Of a stretch of 64,000 nt of DNA, positions 54,378-63,278 are shown piece after piece. The notes beneath the pieces were generated by a model that made no database searches, was not told the origin of the DNA, and worked only from the letters and a program-made list of their open reading frames with translations. Within the stretch, counting starts at the first letter, position 1. Each line of letters begins with the position of its first letter. A program made the position numbers and the translations under genes. Origin of the DNA: Palaemon carinicauda (taxonomy: Eukaryota > Arthropoda > Malacostraca > Decapoda > Palaemonidae); contig NC_090757.1 of NCBI RefSeq assembly GCF_036898095.1, forward strand, positions 64,120,581 through 64,184,580. Reading direction: 5' to 3'.

Positions 54378-55239
54378 CAGATTTTTTCTTAGACCTTAAA
54401 TTTAAACATAACTTCTCGTCATCTACTATTAAAGGTTACAGGAGTATGTTGTCAACGGTTTTTAGACACAGGAACCTAGACCTTTCTAATAATAAGGATC
54501 TACAAGATTTGCTTAGGTCTTTTGATACAACCAAGAAGATTCAAACAGCTCCCCTTGCCTGGAATTTGGATGTTGTCCTTAAATTTCTCATGAGTGACAG
54601 ATTTGAGCCTTTACACTCGGTTTCATTTAAGGATTTAACCTTGAAAACACTTTTTCTGGTTACCCTTGCCACTGCTAAAAGAGTTAGTGAGGTACACGCT
54701 TTAAGCAGGAACATTGGTTTTCGGAATGGAAAAGCCATTTGTTCTTTGCAACTGGGGTTTCTGGCCAAGAATGAAAGCCCTACTCGGCCATGGCCCAAAT
54801 CCTTCGAGATTTCTAACCTTTCTGATTTGGCTGGAAGTGAATTAGAAAGGGTACTCTGTTCAGTCAGAGCGGTACGGCTTTATGTGGACAGGACTAAGAA
54901 TCTGAGGGGTAACTCAGAAGCTCTGTGGTGTGCAGTTCGGAAACCCTCGATGCCCATGTCTAAGAATGCCTTGTCTTTTTTCATTAGATTGTTGATTCGA
55001 GAAGCTCATGCTCAGTGTGATGAGTCGGATCAGAGGCTTCTTAAAGTGAAGACACATGAAGTCTGAGCGGTGGCCTTTAAACAGAACCGTTCTATGCAAA
55101 GTCTGATGGATACGACCTTTTGGAGAAGTAAGTCTATTTTTGCATCCCATTATTTGAGAAATATTCAGACTCGTTATGAGGACTTTTTTACGTTGGGTCC
55201 TTTTGTAGTGGCAAATGCGATAGTAGGTGAATGATCTAC
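54090..55239 (+). pseudogene. DIRS-A copy 4 tyrosine recombinase, stop at the second catalytic Arg
   Basis: The frame is open to TGA at 55064-55066 and reads KLARARGFSKKAAKAIARA, TIKGYRSMLSTVFRHR and the first Arg motif TAKRVSEVHA (near 54675). It ends in KVKTHEV where copy 1 has HEVRAVATS. The Arg codon of H-x-x-R is replaced by TGA, and nine following nucleotides are missing. The rest (AVAFKQNRSMQSLMDTTFW, then SHYLRNIQTRYEDF) continues in the same frame to about 55232 and keeps the Tyr. A truncated, inactive enzyme is predicted. Confidence 0.87.
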
Positions 55240-55619
55240 CACTACGTTCCCTTTTTCCTAATACCCCTTTTCTATCTCTTGGAACTCGTTTGTTATGGTT
55301 GTTTGTGGAGATTGGTCGTCAGTCTTCCGCAATCTTTGATTTGGTTAGGTGGTCAATTTGTTCCTTGAGTGCACCCGGAACAAGGGTATTGGTTGAGGTT
55401 TTGTCATGTTATAGGTGGTCGTACCGTTTGACAGCTCCTAGAGATTTTCAGCCCGAGTGGATCACTGGATCTCTTAAGGATAGCGGACGAAATGAGGCAG
55501 AGTATCATTGCTGTCAGCTTCCTTATCAGGTGAGAACCGCTTAAGTTTGTTGTATGTAACCCTTAAGTGAATTTTCAATATGTAGCTGTCTCTGACCCGC
55601 CACCAATGGGTGTCAATCA

Positions 55620-55952
55620 GCTCTTTATATAACCTGCGGGTAAGTTTTATATTTAAAAATGATATTTTCATAAAATAAATTTTTGAATATACTTACCCGC
55701 TGGTTATATAAATTTAACACCCACCCTCCTCCCCTCTAGAGACTACCTATGGTATTGCTATAAGGCATGGAAGAACTGGAGTTGGTGTGTTGTTCCACCT
55801 GAGCTACCGCTAGGGTGCGGTTGTACACCTGCCGTATCTTCGATAGCGCGAGAATTTGAATTTCTGCCAGGGCGTCAGGGGACTTCAGCTCTTTATATAA
55901 CCAGCGGGTAAGTATATTCAAAAATTTATTTTATTATGAAAATATCATTTTA
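55620..55952 (+). repeat. DIRS-A copy 4 internal complementary region and right ITR
   Basis: At 55620-55715 TATAACCTGCGGGTAAGTTT and ACTTACCCGCTGGTTATATA flank an AT core. The left half mirrors the element's left end and the right half mirrors its right end. The right ITR ends near 55952 with CCAGCGGGTAAGTATATTCA and an AT tail. Confidence 0.82.
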
Positions 55953-56135
55953 ATATGAGTGAGAAACTTCATTTTCGTGTGTTTGGGTTGCAGGGGTTTT
56001 GATTGTGCACTTGATGAAAGGTGCAAGGAATGTGAGATTTTGAGTGAGAAAGATTGGTTAGCTATGAAGCGCTATGTGCGCATGTTAGAGCTAGATAAAG
56101 TAAGGAGGGCTTCGAGACCTAAATCCGTCAAAAGC
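55953..56135 (+). pseudogene. Older DIRS-A gag N-terminal fragment (second half of the split element)
   Basis: The frame reads VCLGCRGFDCALDERCKECE and then LSEKDWLAMKRYVRMLEL, with the same Cys spacing and following helix as the gag N-termini of copies 1, 3 and 4. It lies right after the end of copy 4 and is cut by a LINE at 56136. It probably continues the left end at 48590-48885. Confidence 0.75.
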
Positions 56136-57545
56136 AGATATGTCATATATAAACTATAAAAAGACTCATGTCAGCCTGGTCAACATAAAAACATTTGCTC
56201 CAACTTTGGACTTTTGAAGTTCTACTGATTCAACTACCCGATTAGGAAGATCATTCCACAACTTGGTAACAGCTGGAATAAAACTGCTAGAATACTGTGT
56301 AGTATTGAGCCTCATGATGGAAAAGGCCTGGCTATTAGAATTAACTGCTTGTCTAGTATTACGAACAGGATAGAATTGTCCAGGGAGATCTGAATGTAAA
56401 AAGGATGGTCAGAGTTATGAAAAATCTTATGCAACATGCATAATGAACTAATTGAACGACGGTGCCAAAGATTAATATCCAGATCAGGAATAAGAAATTT
56501 AATAGACCGTAAGTTTCTGTCCAACAAATTAAGATGAGAATCAGCAGCTGAACACCAGACAGGAGAACAATACTCAAAACAAGGTAGAATGAAAGAATTA
56601 AAACACTTCTTCAGAATAGATTGATCACCGAAAATCTTGAAAGACTTTCTCAATAAGCCAATTTTTTGTGCAATTGAAGAAGACACAGACCTAATGTGTT
56701 TCTCAAAAGTAAATTTGCTGTCGAGAATCACACCTAAAATTTTAAAAGAGTCACACAAATTTAAAGAAACATTATTAATACCAAGATCCAGATGTTGAGG
56801 AGCCACCGTCCTTGACCTACTTAAAATCATACTTTGAGTTTTGTTAGGATTCAACTTCATACCCCATAATTTGCACCATGCACTAATTTTAGCTAAATCT
56901 CTATTAAGGGATTCACCAACCCCAGATCTACATTCAGGGGATGGAATTGATGCAAAGAGAGTAGCATCATCTGCATATGCAATAAGCTTGTTTTCTAGGC
57001 CAAACCACATGTCGTGTATATAGTATGAAAAGTAATGGGCCAAGAACACTACCCTGTGGAACACCGGATATCACATTCCTATACTCACTTTGAGATCTAT
57101 CACTTAAAAAATCAATAATAATGCTAAGGAACGACCCACCCACTCCCAACTGTTTGAGTTTGAAAATAAGGGCCTCATGATTAACACGGTCAAAGGCAGC
57201 ACTAAAATCAAGGCCAATCATGCGAACTTCCTGACCACAATCAAGGGATTTCTGTACAGCATTGGAGATTGTAAGAAGGGCATCACATGCTCCAAGGCCT
57301 TTACGAAAACCAAATTGCAAACTAGGGAATAGATGATTACCTTCAGCAAACCTATTAAGACGTTTTGCCAGAACACGTTCAAAAACTTTAGATAATATGG
57401 GAGTTATGGAAATTGGGCGATAATCAGTGGGACTTGAGCTACCACAAACACATTTACATAGAGGAGTAACATTACCAATTCTCCAACAAGTGCTAAAAGC
57501 TCCACTTCTTGCTAACTTGCGCAGAATAACAGATAAATATTAGTC
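56136..57545 (-). mobile_element. Second copy of the YADD LINE, truncated at both ends
   Basis: On the - strand frames at 57320-56967 and 57064-56312 read LQFGFRKGLGACDALLTISN, MIGLDFSAAFDRVNHEAL, VISGVPQGSVLGPLLFILY and the catalytic IAYADDATLF. The C-terminus follows (LDRNLRSIKFLIPDLDINLW). It is nearly identical to 39100-40560. A deletion near 57090 removes the segment coding RVVVDGHH in the other copy. The 3' microsatellite tail is absent: the copy ends at TATATAAACTATAAA near 56140. Confidence 0.85.
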
Positions 57546-57900
57546 CTTTAGGAGACTCACAGGGCTATCTTATAACAAATTATTTTGAGAAAGCCAAACT
57601 GATAAATGCAAATTTCATAACCGTATTCACTAAGGAAGAAACAATAATCCTCCCCGAACCAGCTATCAAATAAGAATGGCCACAATCACTAAAAAGAAAA
57701 TAAAGGGACTCAGTAAGTCTATGGCACCAGGTCCATTTGACATACATTCAAGAGAGATTATAGAATTAGAAGAAGAGATAACCCCACACATTTTCAAAAT
57801 GGTCTGAAAGACAGTCAACAAAAGAAAGACACCACAAGATTGGAAATTAGAAAACACGTTGAAATACTACCGCAAGAGAGTTATTGGGTCCATTGACTGG
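57546..57900 (+). mobile_element. Decayed LINE, first part (+ strand)
   Basis: Broken + strand frames read DSQGYLITNYFEKAKLINAN, SKSMAPGPFDIHSREIIELE and KRKTPQDWKLEN, the stretch before and at the start of a LINE reverse transcriptase. Stops and shifts are many. It is followed by about 960 bp of other sequence and resumes at about 58870. Confidence 0.65.
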
Positions 57901-58659
57901 CCAGACAGTACTACATTGGACCCCTCTCTTTAGTTACGGCTCATTTTCCTTTTCCCTACACATACACCGAAGAGTCATATAATTCATTTCGTTTGAACTA
58001 TGTGAATTAGAATAAAATTATTTTCTTTTGTTGAAACCAGAATAATAACTGGGAGGACGTGGCTTGGAAGTTTTGATGGGAAGTGAGGTTCAACTTTTAT
58101 AGTCATTTTGGCATTCAAACTTAAAACACTAAAGTTTATTTTTATTATTACTGTATGTTCATGTTATTTTCAGTACTTGATAAGCTTCTTATCAAGTTAA
58201 ATAATTGTGGACACTGAGCCAATATTACAAGCTGCTTGTCAGATTGCAAACTTCAGAATTATGGCAAGTGTTTGTGGAATGAGGTTGAAGATTGCAATGT
58301 GTATTTAATACTGGAGTGACTTTGTGCATAGCCATGAGTGCAAATGCAAAAAATAAAATGGTTGATTTATTTGTTGTTTTTATTAGGAAGTGTAAGTACA
58401 AAGGAATGGCCTATTCTTTACATAGTCTCTTCTGTCCTCATACACCTAACAACACTGAGATTACCAAACAATTCTTCCTCGCTCAAGTGGTTAACTACTG
58501 CAATGTAATTTTTCAGTGGCCACTTTCCTCTTGGTAAGGGTTGAGGAGACTCTTTAGCTATGGTAAGCAGCTCTTCTAGGAGAAGGACACTCCCAAATCA
58601 AACCATTGTTCTCTTGTGTTGGATAGTGCCATAGCCTCTGTATCATAGACTTTCACTGT
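57901..58659. other. Sequence between two LINE parts, no gene recognised
   Basis: This is AT-rich sequence without a convincing coding signal. It may be an insertion into the decayed LINE, but no terminal repeats were found. Confidence 0.45.
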
Positions 58660-58868
58660 CTTGGGGTAGAGTTCTTTTGCGTGAGGGTACACTCGGGCAC
58701 ACTATTCTATCTTATTTTTCTTCCTCTTATTTCTTAAAAAGTTTTTATAGTTTCCTTAATTCCTTTCCTCACTGGGCTATTTTATCTGTTGGCGCCCTTG
58801 GGCTTAGATCATCCTGCTTTTCCAAAAGGGTTGTAGCTTAGCAAATGATAATAATAATAATAATAATT
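58660..58868 (+). mobile_element. SINE-like repeat with LINE-derived tail
   Basis: It begins CTTGGGGTAGAGTTCTTTTG and GAGGGTACACTCGGGCACAC, then continues with the shared tail (TCCTCACTGGGCTATTTTAT, GGGTTGTAGCTTAGC) and AATAATAATAAT. It matches the split repeat at 41235-43395. Confidence 0.7.
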
Positions 58869-58869
58869 T

Positions 58870-59861
58870 TCCTCCAATCAACAAGAAAGGACCAAAAAAG
58901 AAGAGGTTCTGTGATAAATCTGTTGGATTTTTTTCCACTTGTATAACATAAATGACAAAAGCAGGGCAATAAACATCATATACCTAGACTTTCAAAAGAC
59001 TTTTGACAAAGTCCATCACAAAAAAGTTAATGGGTAAAATTAGAGCACTAGGCATCACTGATGAGCCAGCTGAATGGATCAAAGATTGGCTGACAAACAG
59101 AAAACATAATTGTTATCAATGGAGAAGCCTCAGAGTAGGCAGCTGTTACAAGCGGAGTACCTCAAGATTCCTTGACCCATTACTATTTCTGTTTTACATT
59201 AACAATATAAATTTAGGATTAATTAGCAGAATAGCCATATTTTCTGACTATATCAAACTAGGCATATATGCTACGAACTCAGAAGATGTAGAAATCTTAA
59301 GAGAGGATCTAATTGGTCCAGATAATGGGAAAGGCCTTTTAACTATGGGAAATGCAAAGTTATGCATATAGGTTATACTAACCTACAAACAGATTACCCA
59401 CTGCTGGGTAATGAAATGGAAAGTGTGGACCGGGAGGAGGATCTTAGTATTATTATTAGCAAAGATTTGAAATTCACCAAATATAAAAGTCTGAAAGAGA
59501 GACAGAAACTAATATGTTACATTAAGCTGCATTGTGCTGCAGATGTACACATCACTAGTAAGACCACATCTAGAATACAGTGTCCAATTCTGGGCTCCAA
59601 ATATTCAGAAGGATAAAGATAGACTGGGAGCAGTACACGACATTTTAGATATAGGCAGAGAATAGAACTTATGAACTTATTTGAGTTATAAATGTGATGA
59701 CCAAGGGGACAGCTAATAGAGACATTTAAAATTCTTCAAGGAATAACAAATGTAGACTACAACAACCTCTTCATGCTTCGTATCGTGCAAATCAGTCCAG
59801 AGGCAAGGGATACAAGCTAGAAATGAAAAGGTACAACACCATTCAGTGGTGTAATGTCTTT

Positions 59862-59920
<59 letters not shown>

Positions 59921-60080
59921 CCACATGGAATACATTTCCAGCGGATATAGTAAACAGTAACACGGGAAAAAAAATTCAAGAATAAGTTAGACAAGCTCAT
60001 AAGAATTCTCTAAACATTTAAAACAATTTTTTGTTCCCAAGAGCAAATGGTCTCCACGGATAGACAACAAGTCTTTGAGA
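58870..60080 (+). pseudogene. Decayed LINE reverse transcriptase, second part (+ strand)
   Basis: Frames in this stretch read LGITDEPAEWIKDWLTNRKH and a PLLFLFYINNINLGL segment, followed by a decayed FSD form of the catalytic FADD motif. MLRIVQISPEARD lies near 59780 and a weak end (MEYISSGYSK) near 59930. The order matches LINE reverse transcriptases with a C-terminal tail. CA and TA microsatellites interrupt it at 59870-59920. It is a different family from the YADD LINE and older. Confidence 0.7.
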
Positions 60081-60095
60081 CATTCAAAATCCTTG

Positions 60096-60100
<5 letters not shown>

Positions 60101-60164
<64 letters not shown>
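60101..60164. repeat. (CT)n microsatellite
   Basis: This is an uninterrupted CT tract of about 64 bp, about 110 bp past the end of the transporter gene. Confidence 0.95.
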
Positions 60165-60167
<3 letters not shown>

Positions 60168-60251
60168 AAAAGGAGATTTAACAGAAGTATTCCTATTATC
60201 GTATATAACATAATGGTAACATCACTGTTGTGTATGAACGCATATGAACAC

Positions 60252-60262
60252 TTTATTTTATT
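60252..60262 (-). terminator. Candidate poly(A) signals of the transporter gene
   Basis: Two overlapping AATAAA hexamers (AATAAAATAAA on the - strand) lie 10-20 nt after the stop codon of the terminal exon at 60272. Confidence 0.55.
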
Positions 60263-60271
60263 TTCCGACAC

Positions 60272-60408
60272 TCATACTCCTCTTTCTTTTATCTTCTCGT
60301 ACGCCGAGTCATAAGGCATTAAGAGCCAGAGGATGAAGCTCACCGTGACGAAACCAGATGACACACACATGCTAATTAGATATCTTGAGCTCCGGTCTCT
60401 TAGATAAC
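60272..60408 (-). CDS. SLC16-like monocarboxylate transporter, terminal exon
   Basis: The acceptor TTGACTTCCAG ends at 60409 and the exon reads YLRDRSSRYLISMCVSSGFV, then TVSFILWLLMPYDSAYEKIK and a stop (TGA at 60274-60272). In the monocarboxylate transporter family of the major facilitator superfamily, the end of the protein has the motif G-x-L/I-x-D-x-[ST]-x-x-Y before the last membrane helix and then a short cytoplasmic tail. This exon matches that pattern. The first codon is completed by one base from the previous exon to give Gly, in phase with exon 61471-61301. The substrate cannot be told. Confidence 0.75.
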
Positions 60409-60439
60409 CTGGAAGTCAAGAAAAACAATATTTTATATT

Positions 60440-60566
60440 AATTAATCATTACTTCTCTCATAATTTATTCATTTCTTTTCATTTACTTGCTTCACTGTGT
60501 TAATTTTCCATGTTGGAGTTCTTTGTTTTATATCATCCTGCTTTTCCAAATAGGGTTGTAGCTTAC

Positions 60567-60610
<44 letters not shown>
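60440..60610 (+). mobile_element. LINE/SINE tail in a transporter intron
   Basis: It carries CATGTTGGAGTTCTTTGTTT, ATCATCCTGCTTTTCCAAAT and AGGGTTGTAGCTTACA, then a TAA tract of about 45 bp. It is a diverged copy of the shared tail seen at 13130, 43250, 49590 and 58740. Confidence 0.7.
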
Positions 60611-60611
<1 letters not shown>

Positions 60612-61300
60612 TGGGTTTAGAAGTATTCTTTAGTTCCATGAAATAAGGCAATGCAATGGCAGCCGCACAAAAAGGAAGACTGAAATATAATTCACAAACA
60701 ATTTCAAACGTCCCACATTCTCTTTTGTGTGGACAATACTTAATAAGCCACACACTTTCGTTATTTGATACCTAAAACATCTAGTTATAAAGTCTGTTCG
60801 TTGTAGATCACAATCAAACTTCTGACATCAACGCTCTTAAACAAAGACTGAAGCTCATTACTATAAATCTTTCATTTGCGAGGATAGATTGCTAACGTAA
60901 CTTACAGGTCCTGAGAAAGTGAGTAAATCAAAGGTAAGTTCACAGTGCTTTAGGATAAGTGGAAATTTACGAGAAATATTGCAGCAATTTTGTTGAAATC
61001 AGTAAATGATAGTGCTTTAAGAGTTATTTGAATACACATCAATATACTAGGTAATGAAATTCCCCTAGAATGACTTACAATGATTTTACCAATATACAGA
61101 AATATTACAGTCAGTGTAGTCAAATGGTTTAGTAAAAGATTACCAGGTACCAACATATTCCATGTTGATCTCATCATCTTTTTTATTTCTATTTACTAGT
61201 TAGAGATTTACTTACTTCCTGTAGCCTCTTCAATCTCAAAAGAAAAATAAATTGCAATTATATCAGGAACCCCCAAACTAGACAATATTTGGAAACTTAC

Positions 61301-61471
61301 CCATAATGGGATCACTGTGATGCACCCAATTCCTACACAAAGGCTAGTTACTCCCAAATGATGCTGGCAGCTTTTTTGGACCCAAGATTTCAATCATAAT
61401 TGAGGTATACACACCAACAGTAGCTCCATGACCGCAGCCCCAAAAGCCTATTACTGCCATCAACCAGTAGG
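61301..61471 (-). CDS. SLC16-like monocarboxylate transporter, internal exon with frame disturbance
   Basis: The acceptor ACAGTATATAG ends at 61472, and the donor GTAAGT starts at 61300. The exon reads YWLMAVIGFWGCGHGATVGV, then YTSIMIEILGPKKLPASFG, a membrane helix and the following loop of the MFS transporter. After FG the same frame hits TAG, while the next frame reads VTSLCVGIGCITVIPL, the expected glycine-rich helix. At the end the first frame again gives DPIMG, which joins the terminal exon in phase. This looks like two compensating single-base changes, meaning either a decaying gene or assembly errors. Confidence 0.72.
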
Positions 61472-61640
61472 CTATATACTGTTTATAACTGGAAATGCTG
61501 AAAGTATGCAAATTGATGTGAGATTTTATTCTATCATTGGATAAATTTTTAACATTATTATCAACACCTTAGAATATCAATTTTATTTACAATTAATACA
61601 GTATACCAAACCTTCTATAGAATAAAAAATTTATACTCAC

Positions 61641-62002
61641 CAAAGGTAGAAATAGCTACTAGAGCAAGACCGCTTTTGTAAGCAAAAGTGACCTTAAACC
61701 ATGAGCAATCAGCCAAGGTATTCACTGCAATCCTGGCAAAGAGATTACAAATTCCTGATACAGATATACACAAAGCTGAACTTTCTAGCGAGTGTTCAGC
61801 TTCCCGCATGGCAAACGGTACCATCAACAGGAAATTTGAGTAGCCATTGAAAAAAATAGTATAGGAAATAGCTATGATCAAGGCCTGTGGTGTCTTCATG
61901 ATTTTCATATGATCCACAGATCTGTTCAATACCTTCATAAAAGTCCTGAATAGGACAAAAGATGCCTTCTTGTTTGGATGAAGGTAAAGTCTATCTTCAC
62001 CT
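61641..62002 (-). CDS. SLC16-like monocarboxylate transporter, exon with central loop and helices
   Basis: The donor GTGAGT starts at 61640. The start is taken at the acceptor GGCTTTTTTAG (ending at 62003). The exon reads EDRLYLHPNKKASFVLFRTF as a cytoplasmic loop. It continues with TPQALIIAISYTIFFNGYSN, LLMVPFAMREAEHSLESSAL and CISVSGICNLFARIAVNTLA, then DCSWFKVTFAYKSGLALVAI. The order of a helix, a loop with acidic residues, a G-x-x-N-x-x-x-R helix and a D-loop fits helices 7-9 of the SLC16 family, which carry monocarboxylates across membranes. The open frame upstream of 62003 is minisatellite and not coding. Exons for the first half of the protein are not visible. Confidence 0.78.
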
Positions 62003-62039
62003 CTAAAAAAGCCATTAACAACAGAAGCAAGACAAGACA

Positions 62040-62306
62040 GATGACTAAGACGGTTAATAGTAACTGCTGCTAGATAAGACAAATTATAAAACAGTCATTA
62101 ACAACTTTAGCTATAAATGAAGAAAGACTAAAATTGCCAATAACAACTGGAGCTGGACTAGAATGAATAAAACGGTCAATAACAACTACAGTTAAACAAG
62201 ACATGATAAAACAGTCCTTAACAAGCGTAGCTAGAAAAGAGGGAGGATTAAAATGGCCGATAACAACTGGAAAGATAACTAAAACGGCCAATAACAACTG
62301 TAGCTA

Positions 62307-62381
<75 letters not shown>

Positions 62382-62684
62382 AAAACAGTCATTAACAACT
62401 GTAGCTAGACAAGAGGAACAACTAAAACGGCCAATAACAACAAGAGCTAGACAAGAAAGATGACTAAAATAACCAATAACCACTGCAGTTATTCAAGACA
62501 GATGATATAGAAAGAAAAATGGGACCTCTAAAATGGCCAATACCAACTGGACTAGACAATAGAGATGACTAAAACAGTCAATAACAACTTCTGCTAGATA
62601 AGACAGATGATAAAATGGTCATTAACTATTGTAGCTAGAAAAGAGGGAGGACTAAAACGGCCAATAACAACTGGAGCTTGACGA

Positions 62685-62685
<1 letters not shown>
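62040..62685. repeat. Minisatellite of about 40-42 bp, first block
   Basis: A degenerate unit of the form GATGACTAAAACGGTCAATA ACAACTGTAGCTAGACAAGA repeats throughout. It starts just upstream of the transporter exon. A TA tract interrupts it at 62309-62378. Units alternate between forms with TAAAACAGTCATTAACAACT and with TAAAACGGCCAATAACAACT. Confidence 0.85.
62309..62378. repeat. (TA)n microsatellite within the minisatellite
   Basis: This is an uninterrupted TA tract of about 70 bp that starts directly from the AGCTAGAATATA part of a unit. Confidence 0.95.
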
Positions 62686-62722
<37 letters not shown>

Positions 62723-63278
62723 CAATTTATTGCTCCCATTGGCGTCAGACATTTGAGTACATGGTAATACAGTAGTATTGTTTACATCTAAATTGTAATT
62801 AAGTTATGCCTAAAGAATAAAAAAAAAAAAAAGTATATACAGACATTTAAGTACATACTAAAACAGTATTGTTTACATCTACAGCATATAATGAAGGTTA
62901 TACAAAGGAATACAAAATAAAGTACAGACAGATATTTTGTACATATTAAAAATAATATTGCTCATTTCTATATATCAAAGGTTATACAAATGAATTCATA
63001 TGGAATACAAATTCAACTTAGTTTGATTTCGTAGGTAGGTAGGTAGGTTGTACCTTTAGTTAATATTACAAAACAGTTGATTATTCAGTATCCACCAAAA
63101 TGAAGATGGTGCATGAGGATCTCATCGAGCAAATTATTATCTGTCAATAATATTTTCCATATATCAGCTACTGTGAGTCTTTGGGGGGTAATATGTCACT
63201 AACAAGTGGACATTCCAGGCAATAGTGTTCCAGGGTGTTGGCGTTGGGTACGTCACATAACCTACAGGAGGAAGGATG
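62686..63278 (-). mobile_element. LINE 3' end with poly(A), inserted in the minisatellite
   Basis: A run of about 34 T (62686-62719) is the poly(A) tail of a - strand element. Its far end (about 63278-63180) reads on the - strand RLCHPSSCRLCDVPNANTLE and HYCLECPLVSDILPPK. This is a C-x2-C-x8-H-x4-C motif like that closing the second ORF of several LINE clades. The rest is 3' untranslated sequence with a GTAG tract near 63040. A short internal A-run lies near 62820. Confidence 0.7.

Larger units (their letters stand above)
48886..55952 (+). mobile_element. DIRS-A copy 4, full length, recently inactivated
   Basis: The left end (AAAACTTACCCGCTGGTTAT, AAGAGCTGAAGTCCCCTGAC) is inverted at about 55755-55915. 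The internal complementary region lies at about 55620-55715 and equals the reverse complement of the joined ends. Gag, RT/RNase H/MT and recombinase are long and readable. The visible lesions are a stop and a LINE insertion in the gag N-terminus, a 53-bp duplication in RNase H, and a stop in the recombinase at the H-x-x-R Arg. Confidence 0.92.

Noticed and set aside
62003..62297. Extension of the transporter frame upstream of 62002
   Set aside because: This sequence is the minisatellite unit. Repetition keeps it open, and a plausible splice acceptor lies at 62003.
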